Positions 45,270 through 54,598 of a DNA stretch of 64,000 nt are shown piece by piece. A program made the translations under genes and the position numbers. The notes under the pieces are model-generated. The model searched no databases. It was given only the letters and a program-made list of their open reading frames with translations, and was not told the origin of the DNA. Every line of letters starts with the position of its first letter. The stretch's first letter is position 1. The stretch comes from Caballeronia choica (GTDB lineage Bacteria; Pseudomonadota; Gammaproteobacteria; Burkholderiales; Burkholderiaceae). The DNA lies in NCBI RefSeq assembly GCF_001544535.1, contig NZ_FCON02000005.1, forward strand, positions 1-64,000, read 5' to 3'.

Positions 45270-46814
45270 TTACTGCACTTCGACCAGTTGGATTGCCCGG
45301 ACGTCGAGCGCGTGTTTCGGCAGCGGGTCGTGCGGACGCGTCTCCAGCCAGAATCGATACATCAGGCTCTTCGCCGTGTCGAGGCGATAGTTGCTGCTGG
45401 CGCGCATGTCGGTGAGCGGCGCGTAGTCCTTGCCCAACGCGAGCATCGCGGCCTGCGCGGTGGCTTCGTGCCACTGCGCGTCGGCGAGCACGGCTTCGGC
45501 ATGCGCCGCGCGCTTGGGCGTCGCCGCCATGCCGCCGAACGCAACGCGCGGTTCGCGAATCTCCTCGCCATCGGCGATGAACGAGAACGCCGCGCACACG
45601 GCGGAAATGTCGGAGTCGAAACGCTTCGAGAGCTTGTAGGTGCGGAACTGCAACTTCGCGCGCACGCCGGTGCGGGTCGGCACCTTCAGGCCCACGACGA
45701 ACTCGTGCTCGGCCATGTCCTTCTTCTGGTACGCGAGATACAGGTCTTCGAGCGCCATCTCACGCTCGCCGGTCGCGCCGTACAGCACGACGCGCGCGCC
45801 GAGCGCGATCAAGCCGGGCATCGAATCGCCGATCGGCGAGCCGTTCGCGATGTTGCCGCCAAGCGTGCCCGCATTGCGGATCGGCAGCGAGGCGAAGCGC
45901 AGCCACATCTCGGTGAGTTCGGGATATTGCTTGGCCAGCTCGGCGTACGCGCGCTCGACCGTCACGCCCGCGCCGATTTCGATCCATTCGTCCGTGGTTT
46001 CGCAGCGCTGCAATGACGCGATCTGCCCGACATACACGATATCGCCGAGATCGCGCATCTGCTTGGTCACCCACAGGCCGACGTCCGTGCTGCCCGCGAG
46101 GATGCGCGTGGCGGGCCGCTCGGCCTTCAACTGCGCGAGCGCCTCGACGGTGCGCGGCGCGTCGAAGCGGCGGCCGGCGTGTTCGTACTGGAACGTGTCA
46201 TCGCGCTTGATGGCGGCGAGCTTCTGCGCCAGCGCTTCGACGTCGACCGGCGCGATCGGAGCGGGCGCGGTGAACATCTGCTCGGCGGCATCGACGATCG
46301 GCTTGTAGCCCGTGCAGCGGCACAGGTTGCCGGTCAGCGCGTTGCTGATCTCTTCCCGCGACGGCACGGTCTTGTGCGCGCATTGCGTCGTGGCGCTCGT
46401 GGCGCACGTGGATTTCGTCGCATGACCGTGCTTTTCGTAAAGCGCCCACATCGACATCGCGAAGCCCGGCGTGCAGAAGCCGCACTGCGAGCCGTGGCAA
46501 TCGACGAGCGACTGTTGCACCGGATGCAGCGATCCGTCCGGCTGGCGCAGGTCCTCGACGGTGAACAAGGCCTTGCCATCGAGCGTCGGCAGGAACTGGA
46601 TGCAGGCGTTCACCGCCTTGAACGCGACGCCGCCTTGAGCGTCCGGCTCGCCGATCACGACGGTGCACGCGCCGCAGTCGCCTTCCGCGCAGCCTTCCTT
46701 GGTGCCGGTGCAGCGCGCATCCTCGCGCAGATACTGGAGGACGGTGCGGGTCGTCGATGCGTCGCTCACTTCGCGGATCACGTTGCGGTGGTAGAAGCGG
46801 ATCGGCTGGCTCAT
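45270..46814 (-). CDS. xdhA: Xanthine dehydrogenase FAD and [2Fe-2S] subunit
   Basis: A 514-residue subunit with two [2Fe-2S] clusters and FAD. The first cluster uses the Cys in CTGTKEGCAEGDCGACTVVIG, the second QCGFCTPGFAM and NLCRCTGYKPI. The FAD domain starts about residue 185 with ILAGSTDVGLWVTKQ and LGGNIANGSPIGDSMPGLIALGA. An unusual Thr/Ser/Cys-rich insertion (HATKSTCATSATTQCAHKT) lies between the second-cluster Cys pairs and appears longer than in relatives I remember. The ATG at 46814 gives MSQPIRFYHRN, the normal N-end. First gene of xdhABC. Confidence 0.93.
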   Translation of the reverse strand: MSQPIRFYHRNVIREVSDASTTRTVLQYLREDARCTGTKEGCAEGDCGACTVVIGEPDAQGGVAFKAVNACIQFLPTLDGKALFTVEDLRQPDGSLHPVQQSLVDCHGSQCGFCTPGFAMSMWALYEKHGHATKSTCATSATTQCAHKTVPSREEISNALTGNLCRCTGYKPIVDAAEQMFTAPAPIAPVDVEALAQKLAAIKRDDTFQYEHAGRRFDAPRTVEALAQLKAERPATRILAGSTDVGLWVTKQMRDLGDIVYVGQIASLQRCETTDEWIEIGAGVTVERAYAELAKQYPELTEMWLRFASLPIRNAGTLGGNIANGSPIGDSMPGLIALGARVVLYGATGEREMALEDLYLAYQKKDMAEHEFVVGLKVPTRTGVRAKLQFRTYKLSKRFDSDISAVCAAFSFIADGEEIREPRVAFGGMAATPKRAAHAEAVLADAQWHEATAQAAMLALGKDYAPLTDMRASSNYRLDTAKSLMYRFWLETRPHDPLPKHALDVRAIQLVEVQ

Positions 46815-47113
46815 GGTTGATGTCTCGCGGGGGCGTGGGTACTGATTGGCTGGTTGCGCAGGGCTCGCGCAGCCTGTGGCGATGGTCGGAAAATTAACAT
46901 CGAAAAAAACCACAACCCATAGGCAGCCCAGGATGAACGACATACTCCTGTCCCAATATCCTCTCAAAGCCTTTGGCGTCAAGGGTTTGCGGCCACCCGC
47001 CAGTACGCGGAAATGCGTGATTTGATCCATCTGGTTACAAAAACCAGCGAACGCTGCACCGCAACATATGGGAGAATCATGACTCCCGGCCGAATTCAAC
47101 CCGCAGTTACCCT
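46815..47113. promoter_or_regulatory. Divergent intergenic region xdhA/MFS
   Basis: A gene-free interval with an AT-rich segment at 46880-46950 that includes the run GAAAAAAACC. It should hold the xdhABC promoter and that of the MFS gene. No regulator gene is adjacent. Confidence 0.45.
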
Positions 47114-48328
47114 ATGCCTACCGACTCTTCCGCCACGCGTCGCAGCGACCTCGCTACCACCGGACGCATTGTGTCCGTCGTCGTCTTCACCTTCCTTTGC
47201 TACCTGACCATCGGCATCCCGCTCGCGGTGCTGCCGGGCTTCGTGCACACGGACCTCGGGTTCGGATCGGTGATGGCGGGCGCGGCGATCAGCGTCCAGT
47301 ATCTGGCGACGCTCGCCTCGCGCCCGCTGGCCGGCCGCACCGCCGATACGCTCGGGCCGAAGAAGACGGTGCTGTACGGCCTCACGGCGTGCGCGATCAG
47401 CGGCGTGCTGCTGCTCGCGTCGGCCCTCGCGGCGCAGTGGCACGCGCTCAGCCTCGCGTTGCTGATTGTCGGGCGGCTCGTGCTCGGATTCGGTGAAAGC
47501 TGGGTCGGCACCGGTGCGATCACGTGGGGCATCGGGCGCGTCGGGGTGTCGAACAACGCGAAGGTGATCTCCTGGAACGGCATCGCCACCTATGGCGCGC
47601 TCGCGATTGGCGCACCGCTCGGCGTTGCCATCGACCATTCGCTCGGCTTCGCCGCGCTCGGCTTCATCGTGATCGCGCTCGGCCTGCTCGGCTATTGGCT
47701 CGCGACGCGCATGGCGCCGGTGCCGGTCGTCCACGGCGAGCGCATGTCGTATCGCAGCGTGTTCTTCCGCGTGCTGCCGCATGGTCTGGGCCTCGCGCTC
47801 GGCTCGGTGGGCTTCGGTTCGATCGCCACCTTCATCACTCTCTTCTACGCCGCGCACAACTGGCCGAACGCGGCGCTCTCGCTCACCGTGTTCGGCACGA
47901 TGTTCGTCGGCGCGCGCCTCCTGTTCGCGAACACGATCAAGGCTTATGGCGGCTTTCGTGTCGCGATCGTGTCGTTTGCGTTCGAATGCGCGGGTTTGCT
48001 GATGCTCTGGCTTTCCGCCGATCCGACTTTTGCGCTCGCCGGCGCGGCGCTGACCGGTTTCGGCTTCGCGCTCGTGTTCCCGGCGCTCGGCGTCGAGGCG
48101 GTCGGGCTGGTGCCGCCCGCGAGCCGTGGCGCGGCGCTGTCGGCGTATTCGGTGTTTCTCGACTTGTCGCTCGGGCTCACCGGGCCGCTCGCGGGTTATG
48201 TCGCGGGCGAGCTTGGCTATGGATCGGTGTTCCTGTTCGCGGCCGTCGCGGCGGCGCTGGCTGTCGCGTTGTCGACCGCGCTTTATATGCGCACGGCGCG
48301 CGGCGTCGGCGGGCCGGCGACTGTTTGA
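47114..48328 (+). CDS. MFS transporter (YhhS/YfcJ-like)
   Basis: A 404-residue, 12-span major facilitator. The first loop signature is [21 protein letters not shown], span 4-5 has [21 protein letters not shown], and the second half has [21 protein letters not shown]. The pattern matches the YhhS/YfcJ group of putative arabinose or drug efflux permeases; the substrate is unknown. It is divergent from xdhA and ends with its own terminator. Confidence 0.85.
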   Translation: MPTDSSATRRSDLATTGRIVSVVVFTFLCYLTIGIPLAVLPGFVHTDLGFGSVMAGAAISVQYLATLASRPLAGRTADTLGPKKTVLYGLTACAISGVLLLASALAAQWHALSLALLIVGRLVLGFGESWVGTGAITWGIGRVGVSNNAKVISWNGIATYGALAIGAPLGVAIDHSLGFAALGFIVIALGLLGYWLATRMAPVPVVHGERMSYRSVFFRVLPHGLGLALGSVGFGSIATFITLFYAAHNWPNAALSLTVFGTMFVGARLLFANTIKAYGGFRVAIVSFAFECAGLLMLWLSADPTFALAGAALTGFGFALVFPALGVEAVGLVPPASRGAALSAYSVFLDLSLGLTGPLAGYVAGELGYGSVFLFAAVAAALAVALSTALYMRTARGVGGPATV

Positions 48329-48350
48329 GTTCCGGCCCGGATGGACAATC

Positions 48351-48376
48351 AACGCTCGCTTCGGTGAGCGTTTTTT
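48351..48376 (+). terminator. Intrinsic terminator of the MFS gene
   Basis: AACGCTC and GAGCGTT form a stem (extended by C-G and G-T pairs) closed by TTCG-type bases, followed by six T. It lies 23 bases after the MFS stop. Confidence 0.85.
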
Positions 48377-48874
48377 ATTGGCTCGCGGATGCGGCCACGC
48401 GCTATTCGGACGTGGAAGCAGCGCCCCGCGCCGTCATTGAAACATCGCTGTGTGGCTCGCGAACGTCGCGCCATCCATCACACGAATAGCGCCCGAGACA
48501 ACGCGCTGGACATGGATTTGTGGCGATGAAACTATTGACGTGCAGCGGCCGGCAATGCAGCAACCGGCAGGCACTCCAACCCGTACCCGATCCTTGAGAC
48601 CGGACACCCGCTGACGACCCGCCGCTCCCTGGAGCGGAACGCTGAAGCGCACGGTTGAACGATTAACTGAACGTAACAGCGAACGGTGGTTCGAATGTCA
48701 AATTCGAACGAGCGGCGTGAGCCGTGCGGGCGACATTGCGATACCCTCATGGAAGTTGCGCGCGCGAAGGAACCCAGGTTCCACGACGCCGCTGATTCCC
48801 GCGACCGCACCGCCGTGTTCGCCCGAATCAACCCGACATCGACTACAACACATTCAAATATCAGGTGAGCGCAA
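48377..48874. other. Intergenic leader of hfq2, no supported gene
   Basis: About 500 bases without a recognisable gene. The frames here show no domain. The right half should carry the hfq2 promoter and a long 5' leader, a plausible place for autoregulation, but no specific element could be identified. Confidence 0.4.
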
Positions 48875-49192
48875 ATGGTTGAGAAACCCGACGAACCGCA
48901 ATACGACCTGCTCAACGCCGCCCGCGAGGAGCAGGTGCGCGTGGCGGTTTTTCTCGTCAACGGAATACGGCTCGTCGGCTACATCGAGTCGTTCGACCGG
49001 CACGTCGTGATCCTGCGGGCGCCGACGGGCGTGCAGGTCGTCTACAAGCACGCCATCTCCACGATCCAGCCCGACACCGGCAAGCCGCCGACCAATCGCC
49101 GGACGCATTCGGACGGGTCGCACGGCGACGACCGTACGTCATCGCCGCGGCGTTCGGGCCCCGGAGACAGAGACAGGGATAGCCACAGGTAA
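48875..49192 (+). CDS. hfq2: Second Hfq-like RNA chaperone (Hfq2 type)
   Basis: A 105-residue Sm-fold protein. Residues 10-64 align with Hfq: [38 protein letters not shown] (Sm1) and [13 protein letters not shown] (Sm2, with the YKH proximal-site motif at 57-59). It differs from canonical Hfq (VNGIKLQGQIESFDQ...[15 protein letters not shown]) at several surface positions. The C-terminal 40 residues are polar and charged ([19 protein letters not shown]), probably disordered. Burkholderia species carry two hfq genes, and this fits the divergent one. It should bind small RNAs and mRNAs as a hexamer, or a trimer as reported for Burkholderia Hfq2. Confidence 0.88.
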   Translation: MVEKPDEPQYDLLNAAREEQVRVAVFLVNGIRLVGYIESFDRHVVILRAPTGVQVVYKHAISTIQPDTGKPPTNRRTHSDGSHGDDRTSSPRRSGPGDRDRDSHR

Positions 49193-49230
49193 GCGATGCT
49201 GCGCGCCGTCACGTGCGCGGCACGCAGGCA

Positions 49231-49500
49231 TCAAGAGACACTGGCGTCGGCGGTCTCGACCCACGGGCGGCGCGACAGCACTTCATGGAGCACCGCTTCC
49301 AGTTCCTTTTCGCCGGGATGACAACCCCATTTGCTGAAGCCCGCCGCCGACGAGATCATGAACCATGAATGCGGCGGGAACCATTCGAAGCGGAGCGCAC
49401 CGTTTTCGAAGATGCGCAGCCGGCCGGTATCACGATCGAAGTCGGCGCATGCCGCGGTTCCATTCAATTGCGCGCTCGCACGGGTAAGCCGGTTCAACAT
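49231..49500 (-). CDS. Conserved-looking small protein, unknown
   Basis: An 89-residue protein from the ATG at 49500, preceded by AAGGAG at good spacing. It reads MLNRLTRASAQLNGTAACADFDRDTGRLRIFENGALRFEWFPPHSWFMISSAAGFSKWG and ends in an acidic helix plus RRPWVETADA. It is rich in aromatics (three Trp), has no signal or membrane span, and looks like a compact alpha/beta domain. I do not recognise the family. The strong ribosome-binding site and protein-like composition argue that it is real. It is convergent with hfq2. Confidence 0.6.
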   Translation of the reverse strand: MLNRLTRASAQLNGTAACADFDRDTGRLRIFENGALRFEWFPPHSWFMISSAAGFSKWGCHPGEKELEAVLHEVLSRRPWVETADASVS

Positions 49501-49798
49501 CGATTGCTCCTTGCCGCGGCTCGTCGGGGAGCCGATAGTGTCACCGCGTTTGCTGCTGCCGGCGCTTATGCCTCGATGCCGTGATGCCGTGATGCCGGCA
49601 AGCAGCGCGCGTGCGGTATTGCGCCTGACCCGACAGCGGTCGGCGTGCACGCTGGAACAATCCAGGTTTCGATGGCTGTCGGGATAGCTCAATGAGACAC
49701 CCGGTGGGGCGATGTGTCCGTGCGCTGCAAAACATATGAACTTCAAAGGCCGGTGGCGGGTACGTGCTTACTCGCCCGACCTCTCCCGCACCCAATCC

Positions 49799-50644
49799 CT
49801 ACAGCATTTCAAGCGAACGTTTCCCCTTCGGCGGCTTGAACTGACTATCGATTTTCGCGAGTTCGTCAGCCGATAGCGCGATATCCGCCGCCGCGCGATT
49901 CGCCTTCATATGGGCCACGCTCGAAGCCTTCGGAATCGCAAAGACTTCCGGCTGCTGAAGCACCCACGCGAGCGCGATCTGGACCACCGACATCCCACGC
50001 CCCGCCGCAATCTCGTCGAGCACGCTGTCCTTCGGCAGACGCGCATGATCGACCGGGCTGTAAGCCATCCCGGGCATGCCGCGTTTGCGCAACCACGGCA
50101 GCAAATCGAATTCCGGTCCCCGGCGCGCGACGTTGTAAAGAATCTGGTTCGTCGCGCACGCGTTGCCGCCGTCGAGATCGAAGAGTTCTTCGAGGTCGTT
50201 GGTATCGAAGTTGCTCACGCCCCAGTGGCGGATCTTGCCGTCGCGCCTGAGCTTCCCGAAGCCCGCGACCACGCCTTCCAGATCTTCGCCGCCGCGCCAG
50301 TGCAACAGATACAGGTCGAGCCGGTCGGTCTTCAGGCGCTTCAGGCTGCGCTCGCAAGCGGCCTGCACGCCGCGCTCGCTGCCGTTGTGCGGATACACCT
50401 TGCTCACGAGAAAGACATCGTCGCGCAAGTCCGCGAGCGCTTCGGCGATCAGCTTTTCGCTTTCGCCGTCACCGTACATTTCGGCGGTATCGATGAGCGT
50501 CATGCCGAGTTCGACGCCCGCACGCAGCGCGGCTATCTCTTCACGGCGCGCGTTGGGGCGCTCGCCCATTTCCCAGGTGCCCTGGCCCAGCTTCGGAATC
50601 GGCTCGCCGGTGGGCAAGGTGACAGTTGCAATCGATCGGTTCAT
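49799..50644 (-). CDS. Aldo/keto reductase
   Basis: A 281-residue NADPH-dependent AKR with a TIM barrel. The catalytic tetrad is visible: Asp and Tyr in LIDTAEMYGDGESE, Lys in LVSKVYP, His in YLLHWRGG. The N-end IPKLGQGTWEMGE and the cofactor region AIPKASSVAHMKAN are typical. Related to YeaE-type methylglyoxal and aldehyde reductases. It lies 67 bases downstream of the second AspT-type gene on the same strand; cotranscription is possible. Confidence 0.9.
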   Translation of the reverse strand: MNRSIATVTLPTGEPIPKLGQGTWEMGERPNARREEIAALRAGVELGMTLIDTAEMYGDGESEKLIAEALADLRDDVFLVSKVYPHNGSERGVQAACERSLKRLKTDRLDLYLLHWRGGEDLEGVVAGFGKLRRDGKIRHWGVSNFDTNDLEELFDLDGGNACATNQILYNVARRGPEFDLLPWLRKRGMPGMAYSPVDHARLPKDSVLDEIAAGRGMSVVQIALAWVLQQPEVFAIPKASSVAHMKANRAAADIALSADELAKIDSQFKPPKGKRSLEML

Positions 50645-50711
50645 CGCGAGTCCTCGGTGAAACCTCGAAAATACCTTGGTCCACGAAGGCGCGTGCGGGT
50701 TCCTGCGGCCG

Positions 50712-52394
50712 TCAGACCAGCCCCACGATCAGCGGCCCGAGCAGCGTCAGCAGCACGTTGGCGAGCGCATAGGTGATCGCGAACGGCACCGTCGGCACGG
50801 CGCTTCCGGCCTTGTCGAGCACGCCGCCGAACGCCGGATTCGCGCTGCGCGAGCCGGTCAGCGCGCCGGCCAGCAACGCGGCGTTGTCGTAGCGCAGCAC
50901 GTAGCGGCCGAACAGCATCGTCGCCAGCAGCGGGAACAGCGTGACGAACACGCCGAGCAGGAAGATCGTGATGCCGCTTTCCTTCACCGTCACGACCGCC
51001 TGCAGGCCCGAATTGATCCCCACCACCGCGACGAACGCGGCAAGACCGAAGTCCTTCAGCAACTGCGACGCCGCCGACGGCATCACGCCGTACATCGGGT
51101 GCTTGCCGCGCATCCAGCCGAACACGAGGCCCGCGAGCAGGCAGCCGCCGCCCGAGCCGAGCGTGAGCGGAATGCCGCCAACGTTCACCACGACCAGGCC
51201 GATCAAAAGCCCCAGCACGATGCCGACGCCCATGTAGATGAAGTCCGTCTTGTTGGTATAGGGCAACTCGTAGCCGGCGGTATCGACGGCGCGTTTCGTG
51301 TCCTGCGGCGAGCCAAAGAAGGTGATCACGTCGCCGTGCTGCAACTCGGTCTCGGGCAGGACCGGCAGCGGACGGTCGACGCGCCGGATCTCGTGGATGT
51401 ACACGCCGTGCCGCAACTCGCGGTCGACGCTCGCGCGCACGGCGGCGATCGTCTTGTGATTCATGCCGCGCCGCGTGAACACGCCCTGGCGGCGCTGCAT
51501 CACGATGCTGATGCCGTCGGTGTCACCGACTTCCTCGCCGAGTTGCGACGCGGCGCTCACCATCACCTCGCGGCGGCCGACGGCGAGCACGATATCGCCC
51601 GCCGCGAGCATCACCTCGGGACCCGGCTCCAGCACCTTGCCCGCGCGGCGGATGCGCTCAATGGTGATCATGTCCGCTTCGGCCGTCTCGACCTGCGCGA
51701 CCGTGCGTCCCGCCGCGCCGCGCACGCGAAACGCGCGCCCGACGAGCACCGGCAACGCGGAGATCTGGCCCTCGCCCGGCCCTGTCGTGCCGCCGAGCGA
51801 CTTCTCCGCTTCGATCGAAGCGTCGCGCAAGCTCTGTCCCATGAACTTCGGCAGGATGTTCACGCACACGATGATCGCGCCGAGCGAGCCGAACACGTAA
51901 GTCACGGCGTAGGCGATCGCGACGTCCGATTGCAGCGCCTTCGTTTCCGCGGCCGGAAGGCCGAGCCGCGCGATCGCGTCGCCCGCGGTGCCGATGATCG
52001 CCGACTGCGTGAGCGCGCCGCCCGCGAGGCCCGCCGCGAGCCCCTTGTTCAGCCCGAACAAGCGCGCACAGACGAGCACCGTGACGAGCGCGGTCGCCGC
52101 GAGAAAAACAGCCATTGCGATCTCGCGCAGCGTCTTGCGGTTGATCGAGTTGAAGAACTGCGGCCCGGAGTCATAGCCGACCGCGTAGATGAATACGGCG
52201 AACATCACCGATTTCACGCCGTTGTCGATCTGCACGCCTGCCTGGCTGATCACGACCGCCGCGAGCAGCGAGCCGCCGACGCCGCCCAACTGGAACTTGC
52301 CGAAGTTGATCTGGCCGATCAAGTAGCCAATGGCGAGCGACATGAACAGCGCGACTTCCGGCGACTTCTGGAATATCGGGTGTAGCCAGTCCAT
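50712..52394 (-). CDS. AspT/YbjL-type antiporter, downstream copy
   Basis: A 560-residue membrane carrier of the aspartate:alanine exchanger family. Five N-terminal spans (from LFMSLAIGYLIGQINFGKFQLGGVGGSLLAAVVI), two RCK/TrkA-C-like domains (about 205-375, with GDIVLAVGRREVM and HGDVITFFGSPQD) and about five C-terminal spans starting FIYMGVGIVLGLLIGLVV, with GSRSANPAFGGVLDKAG in the conserved GxxxSxPA region. The ATG at 52394 matches the N-end of the upstream paralogue and is preceded by AAGAGG. Substrate unknown; probably dicarboxylate or amino-acid exchange. Confidence 0.85.
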   Translation of the reverse strand: MDWLHPIFQKSPEVALFMSLAIGYLIGQINFGKFQLGGVGGSLLAAVVISQAGVQIDNGVKSVMFAVFIYAVGYDSGPQFFNSINRKTLREIAMAVFLAATALVTVLVCARLFGLNKGLAAGLAGGALTQSAIIGTAGDAIARLGLPAAETKALQSDVAIAYAVTYVFGSLGAIIVCVNILPKFMGQSLRDASIEAEKSLGGTTGPGEGQISALPVLVGRAFRVRGAAGRTVAQVETAEADMITIERIRRAGKVLEPGPEVMLAAGDIVLAVGRREVMVSAASQLGEEVGDTDGISIVMQRRQGVFTRRGMNHKTIAAVRASVDRELRHGVYIHEIRRVDRPLPVLPETELQHGDVITFFGSPQDTKRAVDTAGYELPYTNKTDFIYMGVGIVLGLLIGLVVVNVGGIPLTLGSGGGCLLAGLVFGWMRGKHPMYGVMPSAASQLLKDFGLAAFVAVVGINSGLQAVVTVKESGITIFLLGVFVTLFPLLATMLFGRYVLRYDNAALLAGALTGSRSANPAFGGVLDKAGSAVPTVPFAITYALANVLLTLLGPLIVGLV

Positions 52395-52420
52395 CGGGAC
52401 CTCTTCTTTTTGCGGGAGTC

Positions 52421-54103
52421 TCAGCCGACCCGGCCGGCGAGACCGACGACCAGCGGCCCCATCAGCGGCAACAGCACGTTGGAAAGCGCATAGGTGATCG
52501 TGTAGCCGATGACAGGCGTCGAATTGCCCGTCACGCCGACGAGCGCGCTGATCGCCGGCGTGCTGCACTGCTGACCGGCGATCGCGCCAAGCAGCATCGG
52601 CACTTCGAGCTTCAGGAGCCAGCGCCCGACGACGAGCGACACGAGCGCCGGCCCGAGCGTGATGACGATGCCCGCGAGCGGCAGCGCGACGCCGTATTCA
52701 CGGATCAGGCGGATCGCGTCGGAGCCCGCCGACAGCCCCACCGCCGCGATGAAGGTGCAGAGGCCGAAGTCCTTGAGGATTTGCGCAGCAGCCGACGGCA
52801 GCGAGCCTATCAGCGGATAACGCGAGCGGATCCAGCCGAACAACAGACCCGCGAGCAGGCAGCCGCCGCCCGTGCCGAGCGTCACGTCGATACCGCCGAG
52901 CCGCGCGCTGAGCCGCCCGAACGCGATGCCCACCAGCACACCGAGCCCGAGGAACACGAAGTCGGTCTTCTGCGTCGCGCGCACCACGTAGCCGAGCTTC
53001 GCCGCGCCCCGCGCGACGTCCTCCCGCGCGCCGACCAGCGTCAGCACGTCGCCGCGATGCAGCTCCGTGCCGGGCAACGCGGGAATCGTGCTGTCGAGCC
53101 GCGTCACCGCCGCGATGAACACGCCGCGCGCGTCGGAGGGCGACGCGCGCTCGCGCACCTGTGCGACCGTCAGGCCATTCACGCCGCGATGCGTGAGCAT
53201 GACGTCGAGCTTGTCGGCATAGGCGTCGGCGAGGTCGGCGCCGAACACTTCCTCGCCGAGCTCGGGAATCGCCTGCACGACCGCTTCGCGCCGTCCACCG
53301 ATCAAGATGCGGTCGCCCGCCTTCAGCACGACGGCCGGTTGCGCCCGGATCACGGAGCGGCTGCGCAGGACGCGCTGGATGCTGATGTTGTGCCCGTGAC
53401 GCTGTTCGATGTCGCCGATGGTCTGCCCCGCGCCGCCGGTCACCTTCAGCTCGCGCCCGACGAGCGGCGGAGCCGCGAGGCTCTGGCCCTCGCCCAGCGC
53501 GCCGTCGCCGCCGAGCTTGCGCCAGAGGCGCTCGGCTTCGTCGCGAAGATTCACGCGCAGGATGAGCGGCGCGAACTGGCTCGTGAACAGCACGATGGTG
53601 ACGAGCCCGAACAGATAGCTCACGCTGTACGCGGTGACGATGTTCGCTTGCAGGCGCGCGGTATCGGCGGCGGAGAGGCCGAGCCGGCCGATTGCCTCCG
53701 ACGCCGTGCCGACCACCGCGGATTCGGTCGCGGCACCCGCAAGCAGGCCCGCTGCCGTGCCCTGGTCGAGCTTGAGCACGGTGACAAAGCCAAGCACGAG
53801 CGCGATCACGACAGCCATTTCAATGAGCGACAGGATGCCGTAGCGCCAGCCACGGCCGACATTGGCGAAAAACTGCGGGCCGCCCGTAAAACCGAGCGCG
53901 AAAATAAATAGCGCGAACGCGATGTTTTTCAGGTCCGGTGAAATGCGCGCGCCGCTTTGTCCGAGTATCAGCGCCACGATCAGCGTGCCGCAAACTCCGC
54001 CGAGCTGAATCGGGCCGATCTTGAAGGAACCGATGAAATAGCCGATAGCGAGACTGGCAAACAACGCGATTTCCGGCTGTGCTGCGAGTAGATGCCAGAG
54101 CAT
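52421..54103 (-). CDS. AspT/YbjL-type antiporter, upstream copy
   Basis: A 560-residue protein with the same layout as its neighbour: N-terminal spans (EIALFASLAIGYFIGSFKIGPIQLGGVCGTLIVALILGQSG), two RCK-C-like domains with GDRILIGGRREAV and RGDVLTLVGAREDV, and C-terminal spans with AIAGQQCSTPAISALVG in the conserved region. The tandem genes are identical in length and 26 bases apart but clearly diverged, pointing to an old duplication and perhaps a heteromeric exchanger. A divergent LysR gene 495 bases away is a plausible regulator. Confidence 0.85.
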   Translation of the reverse strand: MLWHLLAAQPEIALFASLAIGYFIGSFKIGPIQLGGVCGTLIVALILGQSGARISPDLKNIAFALFIFALGFTGGPQFFANVGRGWRYGILSLIEMAVVIALVLGFVTVLKLDQGTAAGLLAGAATESAVVGTASEAIGRLGLSAADTARLQANIVTAYSVSYLFGLVTIVLFTSQFAPLILRVNLRDEAERLWRKLGGDGALGEGQSLAAPPLVGRELKVTGGAGQTIGDIEQRHGHNISIQRVLRSRSVIRAQPAVVLKAGDRILIGGRREAVVQAIPELGEEVFGADLADAYADKLDVMLTHRGVNGLTVAQVRERASPSDARGVFIAAVTRLDSTIPALPGTELHRGDVLTLVGAREDVARGAAKLGYVVRATQKTDFVFLGLGVLVGIAFGRLSARLGGIDVTLGTGGGCLLAGLLFGWIRSRYPLIGSLPSAAAQILKDFGLCTFIAAVGLSAGSDAIRLIREYGVALPLAGIVITLGPALVSLVVGRWLLKLEVPMLLGAIAGQQCSTPAISALVGVTGNSTPVIGYTITYALSNVLLPLMGPLVVGLAGRVG

Positions 54104-54598
54104 GGTTATTTGTCCGTTTGGTTATCGCGCCAATTCAGAAATGGATCGATTACGCACGCCAACAATAATAATTATGAAGAAGCGGCGACTGATAAATAAA
54201 TTCATCTTGAAGAATCACCGATCGCAGCTTGTCCCAATGCGCCTTAGATGACGCCAAAATGACGAAATCGCCAAAAAAACACGCTTTAAGTATCCGCCAC
54301 ATTAAGCCCCGAACTCCGCGACCCGCGCAAGCCTTATCGACTCTGGCTCTCGCCACCGCACTCAGATTGAAGATCAATCGCGCGCCCCTTCTTGCGCGCC
54401 GCCACGCAGCATCCCGACTTATTTATGCGAGATTTCAGACCGCAATTGCACGCCACCGATAACAATTGCCGGAATAAATTTTAATATTGCAATTCTGCCC
54501 GAGTGTCAATATGCTTTTCAGGCAGCTTGCAAAAGTCCGATGTATACGCGACGTTTATCAGACGCCGACAAGTAAAGCATATATCCGAGGGCACCGCG
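54104..54598. promoter_or_regulatory. Divergent control region aspT-like/lysR
   Basis: A markedly AT-rich region without a gene, between the antiporter operon (minus) and a LysR gene (plus). Divergent LysR arrangements usually carry a T-N11-A binding site here. The AT-rich stretch at 54160-54210 is the best promoter candidate on the antiporter side. Confidence 0.5.

Noticed and set aside
43065-46016. 983-codon plus-strand open frame antisense to xdhA/xdhB
   Set aside because: High-GC genes leave long open frames on the opposite strand. The translation is Arg/His/Val-rich with no domain, while xdhA and xdhB on the minus strand have all family motifs.
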